This document shows positions 17,453 to 26,720 of a stretch of 50,639 nt of DNA, piece after piece. The notes under the pieces were generated by a model that had not been told where the DNA came from, searched no databases, and worked only from the letters and a program-made list of their open reading frames with translations. Each line of letters opens with the position of its first letter. Within the stretch, counting starts at the first letter, position 1. Origin of the DNA: Bryobacteraceae bacterium (lineage in GTDB: Bacteria > Acidobacteriota > Terriglobia > Bryobacterales > Bryobacteraceae); contig JABAQT010000047.1 in NCBI GenBank assembly GCA_019187195.1, positions 1 to 50,639 on the forward strand. The letters are read 5' to 3'. Both the position numbers and the translations under genes were made by a program.

Positions 17453-18691
17453 ATGCGCGATACCCTTGCGATTCTCCTCGCCGGAGGCGCCGGCGAGCGC
17501 CTTCACCCTCTCACGCGAAACAACGCCAAGCCGGCGGTTCCCTTTGGAGGCACCTACCGGATAATCGACTTCACGTTATCGAATTGCATTAACTCAAATA
17601 TTAGACAGGTTTTTGTCCTTGCGCAGTACAAAGCGCTGGAAATGATTCGTCATTTACGGGAAGGCTGGAGCATTCTTCCCCCCGAACTCGGCGAGTTCAT
17701 CGAGGTGATCACTCCGATGAAGCGCGTCCATGAGGATTGGTACCTCGGAACGGCCGACGCCGTCTACCAGAACATCGAAAGCATCGAAGCCGAATCCCCC
17801 AGGCACACTCTCATCCTCTCGGGCGACCACATCTACAAGATGAACTATCAGGAGATGAGGGACTGGCACGCGAAAACCGGCGCCGACGTCACCATCGCCA
17901 CCATCCAGATCTCCCCCGGCGAGGCCGAAAGATTCGGAATCGCCCAAATCGGCGATCACTACCGCGTCATCGGCTTCGAGGAGAAGCCGAAACACGGCAA
18001 CCCCACCCGCAGCATCTTCAACCCGGACATGGTGAGCGCCTCGATGGGAATCTACCTGTTCCGCACGGAGGTTCTCCTCGAAGCCCTGCGCCGGGATGCC
18101 GAGGATCCGCAATCGGCGCATGACTTCGGCAAGAACATCCTTCCCCGGCTCATCGATACCCACCAGGTGGTGGCGTACGATTTTCGTGACCTCAACGACA
18201 AGCGGATTCGCTACTGGCGTGATGTGGGGACGCTGGACGCCTACTATGAGGCGAACATGGACTTGGTGGCCGTAACGCCCGAGTTCAATCTCTACGACAC
18301 GCGCTGGCCGGTCCGTACGCGCCTCCTCCAGGCTCCTCCCGCTAAGTTTGTTTTCGCGCAGGAAGGACGGCGCGTGGGCGTCGCGATAGACTCCATCGTC
18401 TCGCCCGGATGCATCGTCTCCGGCGGCCGCGTGGTCCGCAGCGTCCTGTCTCCCGGCGTCAGAGTCAATAGCTTCTGCGACGTCGAGGAATCCATTCTTC
18501 TTCACAACGTGCGCGTGGGGCGCTACTGCCGCATCCGCAGGGCCATCATCGACAGCGGTGTGAGAATTCCGGAAGGAACCCAGATCGGCATTGACATCGA
18601 GGAAGACCGGGCGCGCGGCTACACAATCAGTGAAGGCGGCGTGATCGTCGTTTCCGAAATGGCGGAACAGTATTCGCTCGCCGGAGCGTAA
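17453..18691 (+). CDS. glgC: Glucose-1-phosphate adenylyltransferase (ADP-glucose pyrophosphorylase)
   Basis: A 412-residue enzyme that makes ADP-glucose from ATP and glucose 1-phosphate, the committed step of glycogen synthesis. Diagnostic motifs are the nucleotide loop LLAGGAGERLHPLT (about 8-21), AKPAVPFGGTYRIIDFTLSNC, DWYLGTADAVYQN, LSGDHIYKMNY and GFEEKPK. The C-terminal third shows left-handed beta-helix-like repeats (SIVSPGCIVSGGRVVRSVLSPG). Length is normal for bacterial GlgC. No other glycogen gene is adjacent in the window. It lies 50 bases before the RNase J gene, on the same strand. Confidence 0.96.
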   Translation: MRDTLAILLAGGAGERLHPLTRNNAKPAVPFGGTYRIIDFTLSNCINSNIRQVFVLAQYKALEMIRHLREGWSILPPELGEFIEVITPMKRVHEDWYLGTADAVYQNIESIEAESPRHTLILSGDHIYKMNYQEMRDWHAKTGADVTIATIQISPGEAERFGIAQIGDHYRVIGFEEKPKHGNPTRSIFNPDMVSASMGIYLFRTEVLLEALRRDAEDPQSAHDFGKNILPRLIDTHQVVAYDFRDLNDKRIRYWRDVGTLDAYYEANMDLVAVTPEFNLYDTRWPVRTRLLQAPPAKFVFAQEGRRVGVAIDSIVSPGCIVSGGRVVRSVLSPGVRVNSFCDVEESILLHNVRVGRYCRIRRAIIDSGVRIPEGTQIGIDIEEDRARGYTISEGGVIVVSEMAEQYSLAGA

Positions 18692-18726
18692 ATGCCTCCA
18701 TCCGCGGCAGCGTGCCGCCGCCATGC

Positions 18727-18741
18727 TAGCCTATTAGATTA
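18727..18741 (+). promoter_or_regulatory. Candidate leaderless -10 region of the RNase J gene
   Basis: TGC-TAGCCT (hexamer 18727-18732) resembles an extended -10 and lies 9 bases before ATG 18742. TATTAG (18732-18737) is an overlapping alternative. No Shine-Dalgarno sequence is visible between them and the start, and no good -35 is seen. Confidence 0.3.
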
Positions 18742-20412
18742 ATGTCAGATCGAAAACTGCAGGTCATTCCCCTCGGGGGTCTCGGGGAATTCGGAATGAA
18801 CTGCCTGGCCATTCGTTACGGCGGCGACATTCTCGTCGTCGACGCGGGGATGATGTTTCCCGACGCGGAATTGCTCGGAGTGGACATTGTAGTTCCGGAT
18901 TTTTCCTTCCTCGAGGAGAACAAGGAGCACGTGCGCGCGCTCGTGCTCACCCACGGCCACGAGGATCACATCGGCGGCGTACCCTTCCTGCTGAGCCAGT
19001 TGAATGTGCCCGTGTATGGCACGGCCCTTACCCTGGCTCTGGTCGAGCGCCGTCTCGATGAGCATGACCTCGAGGAGGAAACCGATTTCCACGAAGTGAG
19101 CCCCGGCGAAATCATCGAGATCGGCCCCTTCTCCATCGAGTTCATCCACGTCACCCACTCCATCGTCAGTTGCGTCGCCCTTGCCATCACCACCCCGCTC
19201 GGAGTCATCATCCACACCGGCGACTTCAAGCTCGATCCCACGCCGCTCGACGACATCCCCTTCGACCTTCACAAGTTCGCCGACTACGGAAAGCGCGGCG
19301 TCCTGCTGCTGCTCTCGGATTCCACCAACGTCGACCGTCCGGGCTTTACCGAAAGCGAACGCGCGGTCCGCCCCCGCCTCGAGGATTGCTTCCATCGCGC
19401 CCAGGGACGGCTGGTGCTGTCCTGTTTCAGCAGTTCGATTCACCGCCTGCAGCAGATCCTTTATCTGGCCGCTGAATACGGCCGCCGTGTGGCCTTTCTC
19501 GGGCGCAGCATGTTGAGCGTCACCGAAATCGCCCACAGTCTGAACCTTCTCCAGATTCCGGACTCCATCCTCTTGCGGCCGCAGGATATCATGCAGTCGC
19601 CGGCCGATAAGGTGGTGGCTGTCATCAGCGGCACTCAGGGTGAACCGATGTCCGCCCTGGCGCGCGTGTCGGTGGATAACCACAAACACCTTTCCATCCG
19701 CCCCGGCGACACCGTGGTGCTCAGCTCGCGCATCATCCCGGGCAACGAAAAACCCATCTACCGGATGATCAATCACATCGCGCGCCGCGGCGGCGATGTG
19801 GTGTACGGATCGATGAATCCGCCGGTCCATGTTTCCGGCCACGCCAGCGTGGAAGAGTTGAAGCTGCTGCTTAGTCTCGTGCGGCCCAGGTACTTCATTC
19901 CGGTTCACGGAGAGTACCGTCAGCTCGCCCGCCACGCCGCTCTCGCCAAGACCGTGCTCGGAGCCGGCTTGAAGGACGCCTTCGTCATCGACTCGGGCGA
20001 AGTGATGGAGTTCGACGACTACGGCGCGCGGAAGGCAACACCCGTTCCCGTCGGCCGCGTGTGCATCGACTCCGGTACTGTCGACGAGGTCGTGGAAGAC
20101 ATGGTGATCCGCGACCGCCGCCATCTTTCCGAGGACGGCTTCGTCCTCCCCATCATCGCCATCAATAAACATACGGGGAAGAACGAATCGCTTCCGGAAA
20201 TCGTCAGCCGCGGCTTTGTATCCTTCGATGACAGTTCCGAACTGCTGCAGGGGGCTCGCCAGATTGTCGCGAAGACACTCGAAGGGTCGACTCCCGAGGA
20301 GCGCACGGATTGGGGCGTAATGCAGGAAAAGATTCGCACCGATCTGCGCCGCTATATCTCCAAGCAGACTTCGCGCCGTCCCCTCATCATGCCTGTCATC
20401 CTGGAAGTGTGA
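18742..20412 (+). CDS. rnj: Ribonuclease J
   Basis: A 556-residue metallo-beta-lactamase/beta-CASP RNase that processes and degrades RNA with endo- and 5'-exonuclease activity. The Zn-binding signature LTHGHEDHIGG gives His71, His73, Asp75 and His76. HTGDFKLD and SDSTNVDRPGFTESE follow, then the beta-CASP region (CFSSSIHRLQQI, SGTQGEP, and PVHGEYRQLARH). The C-terminal domain (from about 450) is present. Length is typical. The stop codon is overlapped by the GTG of the next gene (GTGA arrangement), so the two are probably co-translated. Confidence 0.95.
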   Translation: MSDRKLQVIPLGGLGEFGMNCLAIRYGGDILVVDAGMMFPDAELLGVDIVVPDFSFLEENKEHVRALVLTHGHEDHIGGVPFLLSQLNVPVYGTALTLALVERRLDEHDLEEETDFHEVSPGEIIEIGPFSIEFIHVTHSIVSCVALAITTPLGVIIHTGDFKLDPTPLDDIPFDLHKFADYGKRGVLLLLSDSTNVDRPGFTESERAVRPRLEDCFHRAQGRLVLSCFSSSIHRLQQILYLAAEYGRRVAFLGRSMLSVTEIAHSLNLLQIPDSILLRPQDIMQSPADKVVAVISGTQGEPMSALARVSVDNHKHLSIRPGDTVVLSSRIIPGNEKPIYRMINHIARRGGDVVYGSMNPPVHVSGHASVEELKLLLSLVRPRYFIPVHGEYRQLARHAALAKTVLGAGLKDAFVIDSGEVMEFDDYGARKATPVPVGRVCIDSGTVDEVVEDMVIRDRRHLSEDGFVLPIIAINKHTGKNESLPEIVSRGFVSFDDSSELLQGARQIVAKTLEGSTPEERTDWGVMQEKIRTDLRRYISKQTSRRPLIMPVILEV

Positions 20413-21791
20413 CCACCCCCGTTCCCCAAAGCTATCTCGAAGACGCCTCGGGCTACCAGGGCAGTGCCGAGGGCCTGTTCCTCCCGGCCACCGGGGAGGA
20501 ACTTCTCGACGTGCTGCGCAAGTCCGTCGCCACGCTCACCCCTGTAACCATCGCCGGCGCGGGCACGGGCGTCGCCGGCGGCCGCTGCCCTCAAGGTGGT
20601 TGGGTGATCTCTATGGAAAAGTTCCGCCAGCTCGAGATCCACCAGGGCTACGCGGTTGTTGGCTCCGGAGTGTTGCTGCGCGAACTGCAAGCCGCCGCTC
20701 AGGCGAGCGGACAATTCTACGCCCCCGATCCCACCGAAAACTCGGCCGCCATCGGAGGCAACATCGCCGCCAATGCCAGCGGCTCGCGAAGCTTCCGTTA
20801 TGGAGACACGCGCCGCCATGTCCGCGCGCTGCGCGTCGCCTTGATGGACGGAACGCTGCTTGCCCTTCGGCGTGGAGATCCCCTGCCCTTCCCCGCCCCG
20901 GCCATCCCGATGCCGGAAACAACAAAGCATTCCGCGGGCTACTGGCTGAAGCCGGGCATGGACTACCTCGATCTCTTCATCGGCTCGGAGGGAACGCTGG
21001 GCGTCGTCATCGCCGCTGAACTGCAACTCCTGCCCGCCCCGAAGCACCTGCTCACCGGCGTGATCTTCATGCCGGACGACGGATCCGCGCTTTCGGCGGT
21101 CGAGGCATGGCGTGGCACGCCGCTGCTGCGGATGCTCGAATACATCGACGCCGGCTCGCTCGATCTGCTGCGCGAGAAATATCCGGAAATCCCCGCTCAA
21201 GCGCGCGCGGCGCTGCTCATCGAACAGGAGCTTTCCTCCGGGAACGGACCGGAGATGGAGGAGTGGGCGGACCGGCTCATCGATTCCGGCTCGCTCGACG
21301 AAGCCTCCTGGTTCGCCGCGAACGCCGCCGACCGCGAACGCTTCCGCCGTTTCCGCCACGCCCTGCCGGAATCCGTCAACGCCGCCGTGCGCCGCAATGG
21401 ATTCCTGAAACTCGGCTCGGATTACGCCGTCCCCTTTGCCCGCAACCGCGAAATGATGGCCTTCTACCGCGCCCGTCTCGAAGCTGAATTCCCCGGGCGC
21501 TACGTTATTTTCGGCCACATCGGCGACGCCCACGTTCATGTCAATATCCTTCCCACGGCCGGAGAAGAGTTCGAACGCGGCAAGCGGTTGATGATCGAAT
21601 TCGCCCGCCGCGCCGTCGCTCTCGGCGGAACCGTCGGCGCCGAACATGGCCTCGGCAAGCGCAAAGCTCACCTGTTGCGGTTGCAATACGCCAGTGAGGC
21701 GATTGAGGCGATGAAAGCGGTCAAGAGCCGCTTCGATCCGCTATGGCTGCTCGGCCGCGGTACATTGTTTGAGTATGAACAGCCGTCGTGA
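20409..21791 (+). CDS. FAD-binding oxidoreductase, GlcD / D-lactate dehydrogenase type
   Basis: A 460-residue flavoprotein of the FAD-binding-4 / FAD-oxidase-C family, which oxidises D-2-hydroxy acids such as glycolate or D-lactate. The PCMH-type FAD domain contains TIAGAGTGVAGG, ENSAAIGGNIAANASGSRSFRYGDTR and LFIGSEGTLGVV. The C-terminal domain has GHIGDAHVHVNILP and GGTVGAEHGLGKRKAHLL with the conserved metal-binding His residues. The start is GTG 20409, overlapping the RNase J stop by 4 bases; an upstream in-frame start at 20310 lies inside RNase J and adds a non-conserved basic stretch. No GlcE or GlcF subunit is nearby. Confidence 0.87.
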   Translation: MTTPVPQSYLEDASGYQGSAEGLFLPATGEELLDVLRKSVATLTPVTIAGAGTGVAGGRCPQGGWVISMEKFRQLEIHQGYAVVGSGVLLRELQAAAQASGQFYAPDPTENSAAIGGNIAANASGSRSFRYGDTRRHVRALRVALMDGTLLALRRGDPLPFPAPAIPMPETTKHSAGYWLKPGMDYLDLFIGSEGTLGVVIAAELQLLPAPKHLLTGVIFMPDDGSALSAVEAWRGTPLLRMLEYIDAGSLDLLREKYPEIPAQARAALLIEQELSSGNGPEMEEWADRLIDSGSLDEASWFAANAADRERFRRFRHALPESVNAAVRRNGFLKLGSDYAVPFARNREMMAFYRARLEAEFPGRYVIFGHIGDAHVHVNILPTAGEEFERGKRLMIEFARRAVALGGTVGAEHGLGKRKAHLLRLQYASEAIEAMKAVKSRFDPLWLLGRGTLFEYEQPS

Positions 21792-22896
21792 GATTCTCGC
21801 TCTATCGCTCGCCGCCGCGGTAGCCTCCAAGGCTTCCGCCGCCCCGGCCGGCTCACCGGGAGAGTGGCGCAACCGCCAACCGGGCATGGCCTACCGACGC
21901 CTTGGGCGTACAGGCTTCATGATCTCGGAGTTCGTCATGGGCGGCAATCTCATCAGCCCCACCAACTACGAACACGTGCTCGAGGCCCTCGACCGCGGGC
22001 TCAACTATCTCGATACCGCCCCCGCCTACGGAAATCTGCAAAGCGAGAAAGGCTACGCCCGCGTCATTGCCGCCCGCAAACGCGATTCCTTCTTCCTCAA
22101 CACCAAGATCAGCATGTGGGACATCAACCGCGGCAAGCTGTTCCAGGATATCTTCCTCTCCCTACCCGAAACCGAACAGAAGAAATTGCAAAGCGAGGCG
22201 ATGGAAGAACTGGAACGCCGCCGCGCCCTCGATCCCGACTACATCTGCGACTATACCCGCTCGCAACGCGACGAGTTGCGGACCGCGGCGCTCGCCAACG
22301 TCATGGAGAACAGGTACGGACGGCGGATCGATCGCGGCAGGAACTACCGGCAACTCATCATCGACTCGCTCGATTCGAGCCTCCGGCGGCTGGGTACCGA
22401 TCATGTGGATCTCATGATGTGCCCGCATGGAGCCAGCACGCCCGCCGAACTCCTCACCCATCCGGAAATCTTCGATGCGTTTGAAACTCTGAAGAAAGCG
22501 GGTAAGGTGCGCCATCTCGGAGTCTCCGCGCATAACGATCCCGCGGGCATCCTCGAAGCGGCGGCGCGGACCGGAAAGTACTCGGCGGCCATGGTGGCCT
22601 ACAACATCATCAACCATCGCTACGTGGATGGAGCGCTCGAAAAGGCCCATCGATCGGGCATGGGGGTCATTGCCATGAAGGTGGCCCGGCCGGTGTTCAA
22701 CGGCCGCAACAACGGCACTCCCGATATCCCCGAGCGCGTTGAAAAGATTCAAAAGGCCATCCCCGGCGCTCTCAAGGTTCCGCAAAAGGCCTACGTGTGG
22801 GCGCTGCGCAACCCTCTCCTCGGAGCCGTCATTTCCGAGATGGGCAACGCCGCCATCATGCGCGACAATCTGCCGCTTGCCGCGCCGAAAGCCTAG
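21775..22896 (+). CDS. Tat-exported aldo/keto reductase
   Basis: A 373-residue NAD(P)H-type aldo/keto reductase. The N-terminus MNSRREILALSLAAAVA is a twin-arginine signal. The AKR core follows: YRRLGRTGFMISEFVMGG, YLDTAPAYGNLQSEKGYARV (catalytic Asp/Tyr), FFLNTKISM (Lys), HVDLMMCPHGAS (His), and VRHLGVSAHND. An insertion of about 80 residues (around 120-195) sits between the Lys and the substrate loop. ATG 21775 is used; a TTG two codons upstream is possible. It overlaps the GlcD-like gene by 17 bases and converges with the next gene by a 4-base stop overlap. Exported AKRs are common in Bryobacterales-type genomes, as I recall; the substrate is unknown. Confidence 0.85.
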   Translation: MNSRREILALSLAAAVASKASAAPAGSPGEWRNRQPGMAYRRLGRTGFMISEFVMGGNLISPTNYEHVLEALDRGLNYLDTAPAYGNLQSEKGYARVIAARKRDSFFLNTKISMWDINRGKLFQDIFLSLPETEQKKLQSEAMEELERRRALDPDYICDYTRSQRDELRTAALANVMENRYGRRIDRGRNYRQLIIDSLDSSLRRLGTDHVDLMMCPHGASTPAELLTHPEIFDAFETLKKAGKVRHLGVSAHNDPAGILEAAARTGKYSAAMVAYNIINHRYVDGALEKAHRSGMGVIAMKVARPVFNGRNNGTPDIPERVEKIQKAIPGALKVPQKAYVWALRNPLLGAVISEMGNAAIMRDNLPLAAPKA

Positions 22897-23804
22897 CCGC
22901 GCACGTACTTGTTGAACCAGTCCACTGTACGCTTCCAGGCCAACTCGGCCGCGGCCCGGTTGTAGCGCTCCGGCGTCGCGTCGCAGTGGAAACCGTGGCC
23001 CGCGCCCGCGTAAATGTAGCCTTCATGAGGAACATTGGCCTCTTTCAACGCCAGATCATAGGCGGGCCACGTGGCGGCCAACCTCTTATCAAGCTCCCCA
23101 TGGTGGACAAGAATGGCGGCCTTGATCTTGCCAACCTCGCCGCTCGGGGGAGGCGACCCATAAAACGGGACCGCCGCCTGGATCCGCTCTCCCAGTCGCA
23201 CCGCCAGCAGGTTCGCCATTCCTCCCCCATAGCAGAAACCGGTTGCGCCGATCCGGCCCGTGCAGTCCGCCCTGGATCTGAGCCACAGCGCGGCGGCTAC
23301 GAAGTCTTCCGCCATCTTGTTGCGGTCGATCTTGGCGAACAACTGGCCGCCATGGTAGTCATCTCCGGGGAACCCTCCCACTGAAGTGAGCCCATCCGGC
23401 GCGAATGCCATGAAATTCTCGAGTGCGAACCGGCGCGCAATGTCCTCGATATGAGGATTCAAGCCGCGGTTCTCGTGAATGACTAGGATCCCGGGCAGCT
23501 TCGAGGGTGACGCCGACCGCGTGTCGGCGCTCACGGGCCGGACCAGATACCCGCGAATGCTTCCGTTCCCTTCCGGAGAAGGAACGGTTTCGTAGGTGGC
23601 CTTGATCCGGTCGTCCGTCCTCGATATCCGTTGTCCCAGGGCGTAGTCCGGCATCAACGCCTGAATGATCGCCGCCGCCGCCAACCCGCCCGTGGCCAGC
23701 CGTTGTATGCCCTCGCTGAACTCACGCCGGCTGATTTCGTTGTGAATGAAACGGTTGTAGAGTTCAATCGCTTCGCGCGGAATTCCCGGTTTCGCGTGCT
23801 CCAA
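22893..23804 (-). CDS. Dienelactone hydrolase-family protein, probably exported
   Basis: A 303-residue alpha/beta hydrolase. An unusual N-region (residues 1-25) precedes a twin-arginine and hydrophobic segment (SRREFSEGIQRLATGGLAAAA), suggesting Tat export or anchoring. The DLH core shows Glu111 in VIHENRGLNPHIEDIARR, nucleophile Cys191 in GATGFCYGGG, an Asp in HHGELDKRL and a His in YAGAGHGFHCD, matching the Cys/Asp/His triad plus the controlling Glu. Dienelactone hydrolases open lactones in aromatic degradation; many relatives have other or unknown substrates. It converges with the AKR gene, sharing 4 bases of stop codons. Length is longer than the classic about 235 because of the N-region. 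Confidence 0.84.
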   Translation of the reverse strand: MEHAKPGIPREAIELYNRFIHNEISRREFSEGIQRLATGGLAAAAIIQALMPDYALGQRISRTDDRIKATYETVPSPEGNGSIRGYLVRPVSADTRSASPSKLPGILVIHENRGLNPHIEDIARRFALENFMAFAPDGLTSVGGFPGDDYHGGQLFAKIDRNKMAEDFVAAALWLRSRADCTGRIGATGFCYGGGMANLLAVRLGERIQAAVPFYGSPPPSGEVGKIKAAILVHHGELDKRLAATWPAYDLALKEANVPHEGYIYAGAGHGFHCDATPERYNRAAAELAWKRTVDWFNKYVRG

Positions 23805-23902
23805 GTTGATTTGCCCCCTTTGCAGTGACTATATCATCCATGCCCGTGCGGAGGTGAAGCGTCCGCGCCAAACAATGGGAAAATAAGAGTAGAGGACAGG
23901 GA

Positions 23903-25108
23903 ATGAAACGAATCTATATCGCCGCCTATCACCAGTCGCCGTTCGGCAAACTGCTGGGAATGACCGTCCCGCGGATCATCAGCAATGCGGTGTCCGGCGT
24001 CTGCTCGGAAATCCATGTTCCCGCCTCCGCGCTCGACGTGGGCTCGATTGGAGCCGCCTGCAACATGACCCTCAACGAGCAGGGCCTCCTTTCGGGCCTG
24101 ATGGCGATGACTCCGGGACTCGAGGGAAAACCCATCGAGGCGGTGGAAAACGCCTGTGCCAGCGGCGGACAGGCGATTCTCTCCGTTATCGGCAAGCTGC
24201 AGCAGGGGTGGGGCGAGACCGGCATTGCCGTGGGTTACGAAAAGATGCGCGACGCCGAGGGCAGGATGGACGGAAAGCTCATCGGCAAGGCGCTCGGCTA
24301 TTTCTCTCACCCCGATGAACGCGAGGGCAAGGTGTTCGTGTTTCCGCACCTCTTCGCCGAGGTTATGCGGGATTACATGGCCGCGCATGGCGTCACTGAG
24401 GAAGACCTCGCCAGCATCGCCGTCCAGGAATATTGCGCCGCCAGGCACAACCCCTACGCCCAGATGCGCAAAGTCCAGATCACGCTGGAACAGGCCATGA
24501 AGATCGAAGGCATCAACCGCTACGTGGTCGAAGGCCTGCCGCTCAAGACCTACGATTGCTCACAGATCACCGACGGCTACGCGGCCATGATCCTCGCCAC
24601 CGAAGAGGGCCTCGCAAAGTTGGGCGTCGCGAAATCCGATTGCATCGAGATTGCGGGTTACGCCCAGGCGACCGACCCCCTCCTTAAACAAGGCCGCGAC
24701 GTCCTCCGCCCCAGGGGAGCTTATACCGCCATGTCGAAAGCTTACGCCATGGCCGGACTCACGCCGAAAGACATCAACGTCGCCGAGGTCCATGATTGCT
24801 TCTCGGTGATGGGAGCCATCGGAGCCGAGGTGATCGGAAAAGCCGAATATGGCCGCGGAGCCCGCTATTGGCGTGAAGGCAAAGCGGCGCCGTCGGGCGA
24901 ATGCGGCATCAATACCTCGGGCGGTCTCATCGCCAAGGGCCACCCCATCGGAGCCACCGGCGTCTCGATGCTAGGCTGGGCCTCGTGGCAGTTGCTGGGA
25001 AAAGCGCCGCGCGAATCGCAGGTGCCGGACGCCCGGGCGGCCGCTACCTTCAACATCGGTGGTCCCATCTGCGCTTCGGTTTGCACTGTCCTGAAGCCCG
25101 CCGCCTAG
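23903..25108 (+). CDS. Thiolase, SCP2/acetyl-CoA acetyltransferase type
   Basis: A 401-residue thiolase-fold enzyme. Nucleophile Cys85 lies in AVENACASGGQA; the second active-site block is AEVHDCFSVMGAIG, and the third is GGLIAKGHPIGATGVSMLG. The C-terminal segment FNIGGPICASVCTVL carries the final conserved Cys-containing motif. These marks fit the SCP-x/SCP2-like thiolase branch, which cleaves or forms 3-oxoacyl-CoA. No partner DUF35/OB-fold protein, dehydrogenase or acyl-CoA ligase lies beside it. AGAGGACAGGGA upstream of ATG 23903 is a plausible ribosome binding site. Confidence 0.88.
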   Translation: MKRIYIAAYHQSPFGKLLGMTVPRIISNAVSGVCSEIHVPASALDVGSIGAACNMTLNEQGLLSGLMAMTPGLEGKPIEAVENACASGGQAILSVIGKLQQGWGETGIAVGYEKMRDAEGRMDGKLIGKALGYFSHPDEREGKVFVFPHLFAEVMRDYMAAHGVTEEDLASIAVQEYCAARHNPYAQMRKVQITLEQAMKIEGINRYVVEGLPLKTYDCSQITDGYAAMILATEEGLAKLGVAKSDCIEIAGYAQATDPLLKQGRDVLRPRGAYTAMSKAYAMAGLTPKDINVAEVHDCFSVMGAIGAEVIGKAEYGRGARYWREGKAAPSGECGINTSGGLIAKGHPIGATGVSMLGWASWQLLGKAPRESQVPDARAAATFNIGGPICASVCTVLKPAA

Positions 25109-25128
25109 CAGGGAGCTAGGATATAAGG

Positions 25129-26700
25129 ATGGTGCGTGCGGGACGCTACGTGGTTCATCGTGAGATCGGCCGTGGAGCCATGGGCGTCGTGTACCTCGGA
25201 GAAGACCCCGCCATCGCCCGTCCGGTCGCCATCAAGACCGTCAACTTCTCCCAACTGACGGACCCCGCGCAGGCCGGCATCTACCGCGATCGTCTCATGC
25301 GCGAGGCGAGTTCGGCCGGGATCCTCCAGCATCCGGCGATCATCAAAATCTACGACGTCGTGCAGGCCGATGCTTACACTTGCGTCGTCATGGAGTATGT
25401 CGACGGGGCGTCGCTTGCCGTCCGTATGTCGCAAGGCCCAATCCCTCGGGAGGAAGCCTTGTTTCTGCTCGACCGCCTGGCGGAGGCCCTCGACCACGCC
25501 CACCACAGCGGCGTCATTCATCGCGACATCAAACCGGCGAACATTCTGCTGACCCGCGACGGCCAGCCGAAGATTGCGGATTTCGGCGTCGCCCGCCTCA
25601 CATCGCGCGAAACGACCATGGGCTTCTTCGGAACGCCGGCCTACATGTCGCCTGAACAGATCCGCGATGAAAAGGCCACCCCAAGGACGGATCAGTTTGC
25701 GCTGGCGGCTCTCGCCTTCGAACTGATCTCCCACCGCAAGCCGTTTGACTCCGAACAGATCTCTTCCCTCATCTACAAGATCCTTCAGGACCCCCTTGCG
25801 CCCACCGGGCTGGGGCAACAGGTGGACCGGGTCTTCGAGCGTGCAATGGCGAAGGATCCGGCCGCCCGGTTCCCATCCTGCCGGGAGTTTGTAGCCGCCC
25901 TGCGCGGTGTTCTCACGTCGCCTCCCGCCATGACGCCTGTCCAACCGGCGGGCCAGTCAAAAAGCTTTCCCCTGACAATGGCCGGCGGAGCCTTGGGAGT
26001 AGCGGCGGTTCTGGGAGGAATTTGGGCGGTGCTTCCGAGACACCATCCAGCGGATAAGCCGGCTCCGCCCCCCGCGGCAATCGAGGAACCCGTCATCGCA
26101 CCGGAGGTCGAGAGGAAGAAACCCGCGCCGGTGGTGAAGCCACGCCCGGCCGCCGCCAGGGCGCGCCGGCCGGCCGCCGTTCCGTCAAAGCCTCCCGATG
26201 CGCCCCCTGTGAAGGCCGAGCCGGTTGTTGCCGCGTCCGTGCCGAAGCCTGAAGTCCCCAAACCTGTCGAGCGTGCCACGGTGCGCGTATCCACCACACC
26301 AGCCGGCGCGCGTGTGATTTTCGATGGGGACGCTTCGGTGCTGTGCCTTAGTCCTTGCAGGCGGGAATTGACGGCCGGAACACACAATCTTACGGCTTTT
26401 CTCGACGGCTACCGTCTCGGCACGGCCAAAATCGAGGTTCCGGGGTATCCCGAAATCTCCATCATATTGTCCAAGGCGCAGGGCTCCATCGTCTTCGACT
26501 CGAGCCTTCGCGGCGCGGCCATCTCGATCGATGGCAGATCCCTGGCAACCGCCGCTCCCACCGAAGTACAGCTTCCAGCGGGCGATCACCAAGTGAAGCT
26601 GACCGTGAACGACGTGGTGATTCTCGACCGCACTCTCACAGTGAAAGACGCGGCGCGAATCCTTGTGCGGGCGCCGGCTCCACCGCCTCCGCGGCAGTAG
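25129..26700 (+). CDS. Transmembrane Ser/Thr protein kinase with PEGA domains
   Basis: A 523-residue Hanks-type kinase. The N-terminal kinase domain (about 8-265) has the glycine loop IGRGAMGVVYLG, VAIKTVNF (ATP-binding Lys), catalytic IHRDIKPANILL, DFGVARL and GTPAYMSPEQI. A single membrane segment (about 283-305) follows. The extracytoplasmic part has a Pro/Ala/Lys-rich spacer (about 305-385), then two PEGA-type beta modules (VRVSTTPAGARVIFDGD, and GAAISIDGRSLATAAPTEVQLPAGDHQV). It probably senses envelope signals and phosphorylates cytoplasmic targets. It lies 20 bases after the thiolase gene, preceded by a short AAGG. The 20-base gap to the convergent receptor gene holds no clear terminator. 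Confidence 0.92.
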   Translation: MVRAGRYVVHREIGRGAMGVVYLGEDPAIARPVAIKTVNFSQLTDPAQAGIYRDRLMREASSAGILQHPAIIKIYDVVQADAYTCVVMEYVDGASLAVRMSQGPIPREEALFLLDRLAEALDHAHHSGVIHRDIKPANILLTRDGQPKIADFGVARLTSRETTMGFFGTPAYMSPEQIRDEKATPRTDQFALAALAFELISHRKPFDSEQISSLIYKILQDPLAPTGLGQQVDRVFERAMAKDPAARFPSCREFVAALRGVLTSPPAMTPVQPAGQSKSFPLTMAGGALGVAAVLGGIWAVLPRHHPADKPAPPPAAIEEPVIAPEVERKKPAPVVKPRPAAARARRPAAVPSKPPDAPPVKAEPVVAASVPKPEVPKPVERATVRVSTTPAGARVIFDGDASVLCLSPCRRELTAGTHNLTAFLDGYRLGTAKIEVPGYPEISIILSKAQGSIVFDSSLRGAAISIDGRSLATAAPTEVQLPAGDHQVKLTVNDVVILDRTLTVKDAARILVRAPAPPPPRQ

Positions 26701-26720
26701 AGCCGGCACTCCCTCTGTTC

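Noticed and set aside
18745..20172. A 475-codon minus-strand open frame across RNase J
   Set aside because: Mirror of the RNase J coding strand; shows only low-complexity Asp/Val/Gly/His runs from codon complement.
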